DNA of 49,778 bases from Cyanobium sp. AMD-g. GTDB taxonomy: Bacteria; Cyanobacteriota; Cyanobacteriia; PCC-6307; Cyanobiaceae. The stretch lies in assembly GCF_024346395.1 (NCBI RefSeq), contig NZ_JAGQCW010000011.1, positions 1 through 49,778 on the forward strand, written 5' to 3'. Of the stretch, positions 32,704 to 40,605 are shown piece after piece; within the stretch, counting starts at the first letter, position 1, and every line of letters begins with the position of its first letter. Below the pieces are notes generated by a model. That model had not been told where the DNA came from. It did no database searches and was given only the letters and a program-made list of their open reading frames with translations. The translations under genes and the position numbers were made by a program.

Positions 32704-34473
32704 TCAGAACTTGAACTGGGTCTGGATCAGGCCGCCGAGCACGCTGCTCGACTGGCCGATGGTGGTGAACTGGCCGTTGGGGCGGCTCAGGTAGAAGATC
32801 GCCGGGGTCACGCTGATGTTGTCGGTGACCTGGAACCGGTACCACCACTCCCAGGCGTAGTTGCCGTCCTGGGGGGTCTGACCGTTGCGCAGCGAGGTGG
32901 CGAACACCGGCTGACCGACGGCCATGCCGAGGGCGTTGCCCTTGATGAACGCATCGGACCACTGCAGGCCCACGCTCCAGGACTGGCTGGCGCCGCGGTT
33001 GGCCGACTGGTTGAAGGTCGGGACCGTGTTGAAGGTCGGCACCCGCACCGCGGTCGCTCCTCTGCCAATCGTGAGGGTCTGGGGATTCAGCTCAGGCTGG
33101 GTCATGGCGTTGTAACCCCAGCCCAGGTTGATGGAGGGGATCCAGCCGCTCTTCTTGGGCTGCCACGCAAAGGTGGTGGCGAAGTTGTTGGAGTAGGCGG
33201 CACTGGTGCCGAAGTTCTCCGAACCCAGGAAGTTGTTGGTGATGCTGGTGCAGTCGACGCCCGGCTGGGCGAAGGAGGTGCCGCGGCGGAAGTTCTGGCC
33301 GCACTGGACGTAGCTCCAGGCGAAGGCGAAACGCCAGTTCTTGCCAGCCACACCTGCCTGGGTGGTCCAGGTGCCGCGGCTGCGCTCGCCCAGCAGGCCG
33401 CCTGCGTTGGGGTTGCCGTTGTCACCGTTGGGGGCGACGTAGGCCGTGGAGACCGCGAAGAAGGGCTTGCCCTTCTTGACGTTCTGCTTCCACATCAGGC
33501 CGAAGGTGGAACCGGTGGCCTTGTTGTAGGCACCGGGGGCGCCGTGGAGCGTGAAGACGTCGAGGATTTCCGACCGGTAGAACCAGGGGGTGATCGCCAG
33601 GAACTCGGTGTTGCGGGCCCGGGCGCCGATCAGGGCGGTGAAGTCACGGCCGATCGGGAAGCGGTAGTAGAGACGGTCGATGTTGACGACGTCAGCACCA
33701 CCAACGGGTGAGAAGGCGCGATCCAGCGCCATCAGGTTGTAGGGCTGGCCGCCGAAGGGGCTGTTGTTGAAGTTGCCGCTGCGCAGACGGGTGTACAGCA
33801 GATCCTTGCCGGTGAAGCTGGTGAGGAAGTTGAGGCGCAGGTCGTAGTTGAAGACCGTGGCGCCCCAGTTGCGGCGGTTGTTGGCGGGGAAGGCGTTGGC
33901 GGCGGCGGCGGGGACGCCGACGGCCGGGTTCGGCAGGCCCTGGTTGCCACCGAAGCTGTTGGAGCCGATCACGAAGACGGCATCACCCTGGAGCTTGGTG
34001 GTGGTGGAGAACTGGGTGGCTTCCAGCTCACCCACCTTGGCCTCCAGGCCATCCACCCGGCCGCGCAGCACGGCGAGTTCCTTCTCGAACTCGTCCATCA
34101 GGCGCTTCAGCTCGTCGGTCACCTCGGTGATCCGGTCGAGGCAGGCGTTCAGCAGGGCCGCCGCTTCGTAGCGGGTCATGGCCTGGCCGCCCTTGAAGGT
34201 GCCGTTGGGGTAGCCGGCGACGCAGCCGTAGCGGTCGACCAGGTTGGACAGGGCCTGGAAGGCCCAGTCGGTGGGCTTGACGTCGGAAAACTGGTTGACG
34301 CTCGTGACCTGGTTCTGGGCTTCCCAGGCCTTGAAGCGATCGATGTCCTGCTGCTCCATGTAGGTGGAGATCTCAGCCCTCTGGGAGGGGGAGATTTCAC
34401 CGGCCGAAGCGGCAAGTGGCGACAGCAGCCCAAGGGCCACCGGCGCCAGCAGAAGTTGCTGGAAGGGTTTCAT
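32704..34473 (-). CDS. SLH-domain iron-uptake type porin 1 (Som family)
   Basis: A 589-residue outer-membrane porin of the cyanobacterial SomA/OprB type, annotated as iron-uptake porin in databases; it likely lets ions and small solutes through. Signal peptide to about residue 24 (PLAASAG). An SLH domain follows at 57-117 (NQFSDVKPTDWAFQALSNLV, YPNGTFKGGQAMTRYEAAAL), which binds peptidoglycan-linked pyruvylated glycan. Next comes a coiled coil at about 118-152, then a beta-barrel ending in a terminal KF. Subtype A, the pair of porin 2. GTGTGAGGA lies just before the start codon. It is the last gene of the array and has its own terminator. Confidence 0.93.
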   Translation of the reverse strand: MKPFQQLLLAPVALGLLSPLAASAGEISPSQRAEISTYMEQQDIDRFKAWEAQNQVTSVNQFSDVKPTDWAFQALSNLVDRYGCVAGYPNGTFKGGQAMTRYEAAALLNACLDRITEVTDELKRLMDEFEKELAVLRGRVDGLEAKVGELEATQFSTTTKLQGDAVFVIGSNSFGGNQGLPNPAVGVPAAAANAFPANNRRNWGATVFNYDLRLNFLTSFTGKDLLYTRLRSGNFNNSPFGGQPYNLMALDRAFSPVGGADVVNIDRLYYRFPIGRDFTALIGARARNTEFLAITPWFYRSEILDVFTLHGAPGAYNKATGSTFGLMWKQNVKKGKPFFAVSTAYVAPNGDNGNPNAGGLLGERSRGTWTTQAGVAGKNWRFAFAWSYVQCGQNFRRGTSFAQPGVDCTSITNNFLGSENFGTSAAYSNNFATTFAWQPKKSGWIPSINLGWGYNAMTQPELNPQTLTIGRGATAVRVPTFNTVPTFNQSANRGASQSWSVGLQWSDAFIKGNALGMAVGQPVFATSLRNGQTPQDGNYAWEWWYRFQVTDNISVTPAIFYLSRPNGQFTTIGQSSSVLGGLIQTQFKF

Positions 34474-34502
34474 TGGTCCTCACACCAAAAAGAGGAATCC
34501 CC
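33998..34502 (-). repeat. Near-identical 5' block shared by porins 1 and 2
   Basis: This 505-nt block matches 36007-36511 (offset 2009 nt) with about seven differences. It covers the leader from the CCCC-GCTA-GGGG stem, the start, signal peptide, SLH domain and coiled coil, up to the first barrel strand. The barrel regions of the two genes are more diverged, which suggests recent gene conversion of the 5' half. Confidence 0.85.
34477..34486 (-). promoter_or_regulatory. Yfr1-complementary site / ribosome site of porin 1
   Basis: The minus strand reads GGTGTGAGGACCA directly before the ATG. GGUGUGAGGA can pair with UCCUCACACC, the conserved core of the cyanobacterial sRNA Yfr1, and its GAGGA doubles as the ribosome-binding site. 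Pairing would block translation. Confidence 0.7.
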
Positions 34503-34677
34503 GCTAGGGGGACGGCGCAAAGGTATAGGAATCCGCCAGTCCAGCAGAAAGGCCGGATCACACTGTCTGGTATTGCAGCTGACATGGATGCCCTGATGAT
34601 CCTTGCTGCCGGGAACAGGAAAGGACAGGGCAAGGTCCAGACAGGGCAGGCGTGGACAGCGTCTGGGAGCGGGCGAA

Positions 34678-34696
34678 GCCCCCCTGGCAGGGGGGC
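34678..34696. other. Hairpin without T-tract between porins 2 and 1
   Basis: GCCCCCC and GGGGGGC enclose TGGCA, nearly the same stem as the porin 1 terminator, but on the minus strand the stem is followed by TTCGCCCGC rather than a T run. It may be a decayed copy of that terminator, in which case porin 2 transcripts could run into porin 1. The rest of the 250-nt gap shows nothing else I can name. Confidence 0.45.
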
Positions 34697-34724
34697 CGAG
34701 CGCAGTGAGGAGGGGGGCGAAGGA

Positions 34725-36482
34725 TCAGAACCTGAACTGGGTCTGGATCAGGCCGCCGAGCACACTGCTCGACTGGCCGGCGGTGGTGAACTGGCCATTG
34801 GGGCGGCTCAGATAGAACAGGGCCGGGGTCACGCTGATGTTGTCGGTGACCTGAAACTTGTACCACCACTCCCAGACGAAGTTGCCGTCCTGGGGGGTCT
34901 CGCCGTTTCGCAGCGAGGTGGTGAACACCGGCTGGCCCACCGCCATGCCCGCTTCGTTGCCCTTGGCGAACACGTCGCTCCACTGCAGGCCCACGCTCCA
35001 GGACTGGCTGGCGCCCCGGTTGGCCGACTGGTTGAAGGTCGGCACCGTGTCGCGCACCGGCACGTTGATGCCGTTGACCCTGGCCAGGACGGGATTCAGC
35101 TGGGGCTGGGTCATGGCGTTGTAACCCCAGCCCAGGCTGATGGAGGGGATCCAGCCGCTCTTCTTGGGCTGCCACGCGAAGGTGGTGGCGAAGTTGTTGG
35201 AGTAGGCGGCACTCGTGCCGAAGTTCTCCGAACCCAGGAAGTTGTTGGTGATGCTGGTGCAGCCGACGGCCGGCTGGGCGAAGGAGGTGCCGCGGCGGAA
35301 GTTCTGGCCGCACTGGACGTAGCTCCAGGCGACGGCAAAACGCCACTGCTGGCCGGAGATACCGGCCTGGGTGGTCCAGGTGCCGCGGCTGCGCTCGTTC
35401 AGCAGGCCCCCCTGGTTGGGGTTGCCGTTGTCGGCGACGGGGGCCACATAGGCCGTCGAGACCGCGAAGAAGGGCTTGCCCTTCGGAACCTTCTGCTTCC
35501 ACATCAGGCCGAAGGTGGAACCCGTGGCCTTGTTGTAGGCGCCCGGGGCACCGTGCAGGGTGAAGACATCGAGGATCTCGGACTTGTAGAACCAGGGTGA
35601 GATGGCCAGGAACTCGGTCGCGCGGGCCTTCGGGCCGATCAGGGCGGTGACGTCACGGCCGATCGGGAAGCGGTAGTAGAGGCGGTCGATGAAGACGGTG
35701 TCGGCTCCGGCCGTGGGCGCCGTGAGCTTGTCCAGCGCCATCAGGTTGTAGGGCTGGCCATTGAAGGGGCTGTTGTTGGCATTGCCGCTGCGCAGGCGGG
35801 TGTACAGCAGATCCTTGCCGGTGAAGCTGGTGAGGAAGTTGAGGCGGACGTCGTAGTTGAACACCGTGGCGCCCCAGTCGCGCCGGTTGTTGGCCGGGAA
35901 GGCGTTGGCGGCGGCGGCAGGCACGCCCGGGGCCGGATTCGGCAGGCTCTGGTTGCCGCCGAAGCTGTTGGCTCCGATCACGAAGGTGGCTTCGCCCTGC
36001 AACGTGGTGGTGGTGGAGAACTGGGTGGCTTCCAGCTCACCCACCTTGGCCTCCAGGCCATCCACCCGGCCGCGCAGCACGGCGAGTTCCTTCTCGAACT
36101 CGTCCATCAGGCGCTTGAGCTCGTCGGTCACCTCGGTGATCCGGTCGAGGCAGGCGTTCAGCAGGGCCGCCGCCTCAAACCGGGTCATGGCCTGGCCGCC
36201 CTTGAAGGTGCCGTTGGGGTAGCCGGCGACGCAGCCGTAGCGGTCGACCAGGTTGGACAGGGCCTGGAAGGCCCAGTCGGTGGGCTTGACGTCGGAAAAC
36301 TGGTTGACGCTCGTGACCTGGTTCTGGGCTTCCCAGGCCTTGAAGCGATCGATGTCCTGCTGCTCCATGTAGGTGGAGATCTCAGCCCTCTGGGAGGGGG
36401 AGATTTCACCGGCGGAAGCGGCAAGTGGCGACAGCAGCCCAAGGGCCACCGGAGCCAGCAGAAGTTGCTGGAAGGGTTTCAT
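34725..36482 (-). CDS. SLH-domain iron-uptake type porin 2 (Som family)
   Basis: A 585-residue porin, close paralogue of porin 1 (subtype A): same start MKPFQQLLLAPVALGLLSP, the long linker with YMEQQDIDRFKAW, SLH domain 57-117, coiled coil and a barrel ending in RF. Differences concentrate in loops, for example a shorter loop at AQLNPVLARVNG near residue 460 and different residues near QNFRRGTSFAQP. The leader also has GTGTGAGGA before the ATG. A dyad AATATCG...CGATATT lies about 50-70 nt upstream, seen at no other porin. The hairpin after the gene lacks a T-tract. Confidence 0.93.
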   Translation of the reverse strand: MKPFQQLLLAPVALGLLSPLAASAGEISPSQRAEISTYMEQQDIDRFKAWEAQNQVTSVNQFSDVKPTDWAFQALSNLVDRYGCVAGYPNGTFKGGQAMTRFEAAALLNACLDRITEVTDELKRLMDEFEKELAVLRGRVDGLEAKVGELEATQFSTTTTLQGEATFVIGANSFGGNQSLPNPAPGVPAAAANAFPANNRRDWGATVFNYDVRLNFLTSFTGKDLLYTRLRSGNANNSPFNGQPYNLMALDKLTAPTAGADTVFIDRLYYRFPIGRDVTALIGPKARATEFLAISPWFYKSEILDVFTLHGAPGAYNKATGSTFGLMWKQKVPKGKPFFAVSTAYVAPVADNGNPNQGGLLNERSRGTWTTQAGISGQQWRFAVAWSYVQCGQNFRRGTSFAQPAVGCTSITNNFLGSENFGTSAAYSNNFATTFAWQPKKSGWIPSISLGWGYNAMTQPQLNPVLARVNGINVPVRDTVPTFNQSANRGASQSWSVGLQWSDVFAKGNEAGMAVGQPVFTTSLRNGETPQDGNFVWEWWYKFQVTDNISVTPALFYLSRPNGQFTTAGQSSSVLGGLIQTQFRF

Positions 36483-36511
36483 TGGTCCTCACACCAAAAA
36501 GAGGAATCCCC
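36007..36511 (-). repeat. Near-identical 5' block shared by porins 2 and 1
   Basis: Partner of 33998-34502; about seven base differences over 505 nt, four of them clustered at the SLH segment that encodes MTRF-EAA here and MTRY-EAA in porin 1. Confidence 0.85.
36486..36495 (-). promoter_or_regulatory. Yfr1-complementary site / ribosome site of porin 2
   Basis: Identical to the porin 1 site: GGTGTGAGGACCA directly before the ATG, complementary to the Yfr1 core UCCUCACACC. Confidence 0.7.
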
Positions 36512-36528
36512 GCGAGGGGAGGACAAAA

Positions 36529-36555
36529 AATATCGGTGGAGGCCGGAGCGATATT
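36529..36555. promoter_or_regulatory. Dyad upstream of porin 2
   Basis: AATATCG (36529-36535) and CGATATT (36549-36555) form a perfect 7-bp inverted repeat with 13 nt between, in the promoter region of porin 2. It is absent upstream of the other three porins. It could be an operator; it does not match a classical Fur box by eye. Confidence 0.4.
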
Positions 36556-36625
36556 CCAATGCGTCACGGACAGGGGTATAAACAGGAACATCGGCCTGTG
36601 CCGGAGCCCTGGACTCGTAAGACAG

Positions 36626-36654
36626 AAAAAAAGCCCGGCTGCAAGCAGCCGGGC
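36626..36654 (-). terminator. Terminator after porin 3
   Basis: A perfect 10-bp stem GCCCGGCTGC/GCAGCCGGGC (36633-36654) is followed on the minus strand by seven T. It lies about 40 nt after the porin 3 stop. The same stem recurs after porin 4. Confidence 0.95.
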
Positions 36655-36695
36655 CAATGAGAGAACAGTTTGTGAGGAGAATGGATCTTGAAGGA

Positions 36696-38525
36696 TCAGA
36701 ACTTGAAGGTGGTCTTGATGAAGCCGCCGAAGTTGTTGAAATCGGAGCCACTGTTGGGCAGACCACCAATGTTCTTGGAGATCTGGCCCAGGGGAGCGCT
36801 CAGGTAGTACAGCGCAGGGGTCACACTGATGTTGTCGGTGACCTGGAACTTGTACCACCACTCCCAGGCGTAGTTGCCATCAACGATGGCAGTGGCGGCG
36901 GCGGGACCACCGAAGACGGTGGGGCCGGCGCTGACGGACGTCAGGAAGGTGGGCTGACCGACGGCCATACCGGCGGAGTTGCCCTTGATGAACACGTCAG
37001 CCCACTGCAGACCCACGTACCAGGACTGGCTGGTGGAGTTGGTGATACCGGTGGTGGAAACAAACGCCGTGGCGCCGTTGAGGTTGGTGGTGCCGTTGTA
37101 GTTGCTGCGGTTGATGCCCCAGCCAGCGCTGATGGAAGGGATCCAGCCGGAGGTGCTGGGCTGCCAGTAGGCGCTGATGCCCACCGAGTTGGTGGCGGCG
37201 GCGTTGGTCTGGAAGATGGTGGCCAGAGGTGTGCCGTTGCCGGGGTACAGACCGGCCGTGCCCGAGGAGTAGGTGTAAGCCGCCGCGATGCCGTAGTTGG
37301 AACCGGTGTAGGCGATCTGGGCCGTACCCGTCTGGGCGGAGCAGGCGTTGCCGATGCCACCGCAGTTCGGCGTGCCGGCGATGGAGTTGCCCACATCACC
37401 GTTGGCGGAGACGTAGTTGGCGCTCACGCTGAAGCCGCCGCTCTTCCACCACAGACCACCACCAGCGCCCAGGTTGAGGCTGTAGGTGCCGGGGGCACCG
37501 GCGTAGGTGAAGATGTCGAGGACGGTGTCAGCCGGGTAGGCGGAAGGCCACACGGCGAGCATGTCGTCCTGACGAACCCGACCACCGATGGTGGCGGTGA
37601 AGCTGCTGCCCAGGGGGAACTGGTAGAAGAGGCGGTTGATCGCGACCACGTCACCGCAGTCGACGCCAAGGCCACAGTTCTCTTCAAAGCCGGCTTCGGT
37701 GGCGTTCAGGCCAACAACAGGCTGACCGAAGGGGCCCTGGGCGAAGTTACCGGCGCGCAGGCGGGTACGCAGCAGATCCTTGCCGGTGAAGCTGGTGTCG
37801 AAGTTGAGCTGGATGTCGTAGTTGAACGCCGTGGCGCCCTGGGTCTGACGGGCCTGGTTCGCCCAGGTGTTAGGCACATAGCCGACGCCAAGGGCGTTGG
37901 CGCCGAAGGGACCGGGAACGAACGCGGGGATCACCGCGCCGGCGCCGACGAGGCTGGCGGGAAGCAGGGTAGGTGTTGGATTGGCCGCCGAAACGGGAAC
38001 GGCAGGCAGGAAGACGCCCGCCACCGGAGCGATCTGGGCGTTACCGCCATAGCTGTTGGCACCCATGATGAAGGTGGCCTTACCGGTCAGCTTCGTGGTG
38101 GTGGAGAACTGGGTGGCTTCCAGCTCACCGACTTTGGCCTCCAGGCCATCCACACGGCCGCGCAGCACGGCGAGTTCCTTTTCGAACTCGGCCATCAGGC
38201 GTTTGAGCTCGTCGGTCACTTCGGTGATCCGGTCGAGGCAGGCGTTCAGCAGGGCCGCCGCTTCATAGCGGGTCATGGCCTGGCCGCCCTTGTAGGTGCC
38301 GTTCGGGTAACCAGCAACGCAGCCGTAGCGCTCGATCAGGTTCGAGAGGGCCTGGAAGGCCCAGTCGGTGGGCTTGACGTCGGAGAACTGGTTGATGCTG
38401 GTGACCTGCTCCTCGGCGGCGTATTTGTTGACGCCATCAATGTTGAGCTCGGCGGCCTGCACCACAACGGGCGAAAGCAGACCGAGAGCGGCAGGGGCGA
38501 CCAGCAGTTGCTGGAAGAGTTTCAT
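36696..38525 (-). CDS. SLH-domain iron-uptake type porin 3 (Som family)
   Basis: A 609-residue porin of subtype B: signal MKLFQQLLVAPAALG ending near QAAE, a shorter linker (NIDGVNKYAAEEQ), SLH domain around 43-103, a coiled coil with KRLMAEFEKELAVLRGR, and a barrel ending KF. It carries a Pro/Ala-rich insert before the first conserved barrel strand (starting IAPVAGVFLPAVP), which makes it 28 residues longer than porin 4. The ATG at 38525 is preceded by GTGTGAGGAAACC; a longer open frame to 38573 is not needed. TAGACT about 50 nt upstream may be its -10 box. A strong terminator follows. Confidence 0.93.
   Translation of the reverse strand: MKLFQQLLVAPAALGLLSPVVVQAAELNIDGVNKYAAEEQVTSINQFSDVKPTDWAFQALSNLIERYGCVAGYPNGTYKGGQAMTRYEAAALLNACLDRITEVTDELKRLMAEFEKELAVLRGRVDGLEAKVGELEATQFSTTTKLTGKATFIMGANSYGGNAQIAPVAGVFLPAVPVSAANPTPTLLPASLVGAGAVIPAFVPGPFGANALGVGYVPNTWANQARQTQGATAFNYDIQLNFDTSFTGKDLLRTRLRAGNFAQGPFGQPVVGLNATEAGFEENCGLGVDCGDVVAINRLFYQFPLGSSFTATIGGRVRQDDMLAVWPSAYPADTVLDIFTYAGAPGTYSLNLGAGGGLWWKSGGFSVSANYVSANGDVGNSIAGTPNCGGIGNACSAQTGTAQIAYTGSNYGIAAAYTYSSGTAGLYPGNGTPLATIFQTNAAATNSVGISAYWQPSTSGWIPSISAGWGINRSNYNGTTNLNGATAFVSTTGITNSTSQSWYVGLQWADVFIKGNSAGMAVGQPTFLTSVSAGPTVFGGPAAATAIVDGNYAWEWWYKFQVTDNISVTPALYYLSAPLGQISKNIGGLPNSGSDFNNFGGFIKTTFKF
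37327..37673 (-). repeat. Near-identical barrel block shared by porins 3 and 4
   Basis: This 347-nt block matches 39361-39707 (offset 2034 nt) with only two differences, both probably silent. The flanking loops differ strongly, so the block looks like a recent conversion tract inside the barrel. Confidence 0.88.
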
Positions 38526-38529
38526 GGTT

Positions 38530-38538
38530 TCCTCACAC
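38530..38538 (-). promoter_or_regulatory. Yfr1-complementary site / ribosome site of porin 3
   Basis: The minus strand reads GTGTGAGGAAACC before the ATG. GUGUGAGGA pairs with UCCUCACAC of Yfr1. A small hairpin TGTTCC-loop-GGAACA (38551-38567) lies just upstream in the leader. Confidence 0.7.
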
Positions 38539-38663
38539 GATAAGGAGTGCTGTTCCTTGACGGAACACGGCAAAGTCTACGGCTTGTTTCTTGATCTGCA
38601 AGCAGCTAGTCAGCCCGAAATAGCGCTCACATCAGCACCCGAAGTAACGGCGCTGGTCAACAC

Positions 38664-38691
38664 AAAAAAGCCCGGCTGCAAGCAGCCGGGC
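38664..38691 (-). terminator. Terminator after porin 4
   Basis: Same 10-bp stem GCCCGGCTGC/GCAGCCGGGC (38670-38691) as after porin 3, followed on the minus strand by six T. The flanks are also nearly identical (CCAATGAGAG, then ACAGTTTGTGAGG), so terminator and gene were duplicated together. Confidence 0.95.
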
Positions 38692-38732
38692 CAATGAGAG
38701 GACAGTTTGTGAGGGGAGCTGATCCTGAAGGA

Positions 38733-40478
38733 TCAGAACTTGAAGGTGGTCTTGATGAAGCCGCCGAAGTTGTTGAAATCGGTACCAGCGGTTCCGAGGG
38801 CGCCAACATTCTTCGAGAGCTGACCCACAGGGGCGCTCAGGTAGTAGAGGGCCGGGGTCACGCTGATGTTGTCGGTGACCTGGAACTTGTACCACCACTC
38901 CCAGGCGTAGTTGCCATCAACGATGGCAGTGGCGGCAGCGGGACCACCGAAGACGGGGTTGCCACCGCTGACGGCGGTCAGGAAGGTGGGCTGACCGACG
39001 GCCATACCGGCGGAGTTGCCTTTGATGAACACGTCAGACCACTGCAGACCCACGTACCAGGACTGGCTGGTGGCGTTGGTGATGCCCGTGGTGGAGACGA
39101 GGGCAGCGGCATTGCCCAGGTTGGCGCCGTTGAACTGGTTGCGGTTGATGCCCCAGCCGGTGCTGATGGAGGGGATCCAGCCAGAGTTGCTGGGCTGCCA
39201 GTAGGCGCTGATGCCCACCGAGTTGGTGGCGGCAGAGCTCACGAAGAAGGTGTTCGCCAGAGGCGTGGCGTTGCCGCCGTAGGTGCCAGCGCCACCCGAG
39301 GAGTAGGTGTAGGCCGCCGCGAGGCCCCAGTTGGAGCCGGTGTAAGCGACCTGCGCCGTGCCCGTCTGGGCGGAGCAGGCGTTGCCGATGCCACCGCAGT
39401 TCGGCGTGCCGGCGATGGAGTTGCCCACATCACCGTTGGCGGAGACGTAGTTGGCGCTCACGCTGAAGCCGCCGCTCTTCCACCACAGACCACCACCAGC
39501 ACCCAGGTTGAGGCTGTAGGTGCCGGGGGCACCGGCGTAGGTGAAGATGTCGAGGACGGTGTCAGCCGGGTAGGCGGAAGGCCACACGGCGAGCATGTCG
39601 TCCTGACGGACCCGACCACCGATGGTGGCGGTGAAGCTGCTGCCCAGGGGGAACTGGTAGAAGAGGCGGTTGATCGCGACCACGTCACCGCAGTCGACGC
39701 CAAGGCCGCAGAATTCTTCGAAGCCGGCTTCGGTGGCGTTCAGGCCAACGGTGGGGCCGCCGAAGGGCGACTGGGCGAAGTTACCGGCGCGCAGGCGGGT
39801 GCGGAGCAGGTCCTTGCCGGTGAAGCTGGTGTCGAAGTTGAGCTGGATGTCGTAGTTGAACGCCGTGGCGCCCTGGGTCTGACGGGCCTGGTTCTGCCAG
39901 GTGTTGGGAACAACCGGGCCGAGGGGGCCGAAGGGTCCGGTCACGAAGGCAGGGATGCCGGTGGCCAGGGAAGCGGCGGGGCTCACCTGGGCATTACCGC
40001 CGTAGCTGTTGGCGCCAATGATGAAGGTGGCCTTACCGGTCAGCTTGGTGGTGGTGGAGAACTGGGTGGCTTCCAGCTCACCCACCTTGGCCTCCAGGCC
40101 ATCCACACGGCCGCGCAGCACGGCGAGTTCCTTTTCGAACTCGGCCATCAGACGCTTCAGCTCGTCGGTCACTTCGGTGATCCGGTCGAGGCAGGCGTTC
40201 AGCAGGGCCGCCGCTTCATAGCGGGTCATGGCCTGGCCGCCTTTGTAGGTGCCGTTCGGGTAGCCGGCGACGCAGCCGTAGCGCTCGATCAGGTTCGAGA
40301 GGGCCTGGAAGGCCCAGTCGGTCGGCTTGACGTCGGAAAACTGGTTGATGCTGGTGACTTGCTCTTCGGCGGCGTACTTGTTGACGCCGTCGATGTTGAG
40401 CTCTGCTGCCTGAACCGCCACAGGGGCGAGCAGGCCGAGGGCTGCGGGAGCAACCAGCAGTTGCTGGAAGAGTTTCAT
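38733..40478 (-). CDS. SLH-domain iron-uptake type porin 4 (Som family)
   Basis: A 581-residue subtype-B porin, the paralogue of porin 3: signal MKLFQQLLVAPAALGLLAP, SLH domain about 43-103, coiled coil, barrel and terminal KF. It has the shorter Pro/Gly segment (VSPAASLATGIPAFVTGP) in place of the long insert of porin 3. The ATG at 40478 follows GTGTGAGGAAACC. It is the first porin of the array and is divergent from the glycosyltransferase locus; the 127-nt gap holds a small stem GGCGCA-A-TGCGCC and no other feature I can name. A strong terminator follows. Confidence 0.93.
   Translation of the reverse strand: MKLFQQLLVAPAALGLLAPVAVQAAELNIDGVNKYAAEEQVTSINQFSDVKPTDWAFQALSNLIERYGCVAGYPNGTYKGGQAMTRYEAAALLNACLDRITEVTDELKRLMAEFEKELAVLRGRVDGLEAKVGELEATQFSTTTKLTGKATFIIGANSYGGNAQVSPAASLATGIPAFVTGPFGPLGPVVPNTWQNQARQTQGATAFNYDIQLNFDTSFTGKDLLRTRLRAGNFAQSPFGGPTVGLNATEAGFEEFCGLGVDCGDVVAINRLFYQFPLGSSFTATIGGRVRQDDMLAVWPSAYPADTVLDIFTYAGAPGTYSLNLGAGGGLWWKSGGFSVSANYVSANGDVGNSIAGTPNCGGIGNACSAQTGTAQVAYTGSNWGLAAAYTYSSGGAGTYGGNATPLANTFFVSSAATNSVGISAYWQPSNSGWIPSISTGWGINRNQFNGANLGNAAALVSTTGITNATSQSWYVGLQWSDVFIKGNSAGMAVGQPTFLTAVSGGNPVFGGPAAATAIVDGNYAWEWWYKFQVTDNISVTPALYYLSAPVGQLSKNVGALGTAGTDFNNFGGFIKTTFKF
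39361..39707 (-). repeat. Near-identical barrel block shared by porins 4 and 3
   Basis: Partner of 37327-37673, with two differences in 347 nt. Confidence 0.88.
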
Positions 40479-40482
40479 GGTT

Positions 40483-40491
40483 TCCTCACAC
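40483..40491 (-). promoter_or_regulatory. Yfr1-complementary site / ribosome site of porin 4
   Basis: GTGTGAGGAAACC directly before the ATG on the minus strand, as in porin 3; complementary to UCCUCACAC of Yfr1. Confidence 0.7.
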
Positions 40492-40605
40492 GGAAGCGGC
40501 GCAATGCGCCAAACGAAGAATCACCCAGGGGGACCTGTCCAGCCAGTGTCCATGTGCCAGAAAACACAACGTCCGGTACCCAGGGGTGCTGCCAGAGTGC
40601 CGCCC

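Noticed and set aside
36529..36555. Porin 2 dyad as a Fur box
   Set aside because: It lacks the repeated GATAAT pattern of the classical 19-bp Fur site; kept only as an unassigned dyad.
33998..40478. Repeated blocks in the porin array as a possible CRISPR or mobile element
   Set aside because: The repeats are 350-500 nt coding segments of paralogues; there are no short regular repeats, transposase or target-site duplications.
40499..40515. Stem GGCGCA-A-TGCGCC in the porin 4 leader as a terminator
   Set aside because: The loop is one base and there is no T-tract on either strand; probably chance or part of a small leader structure.
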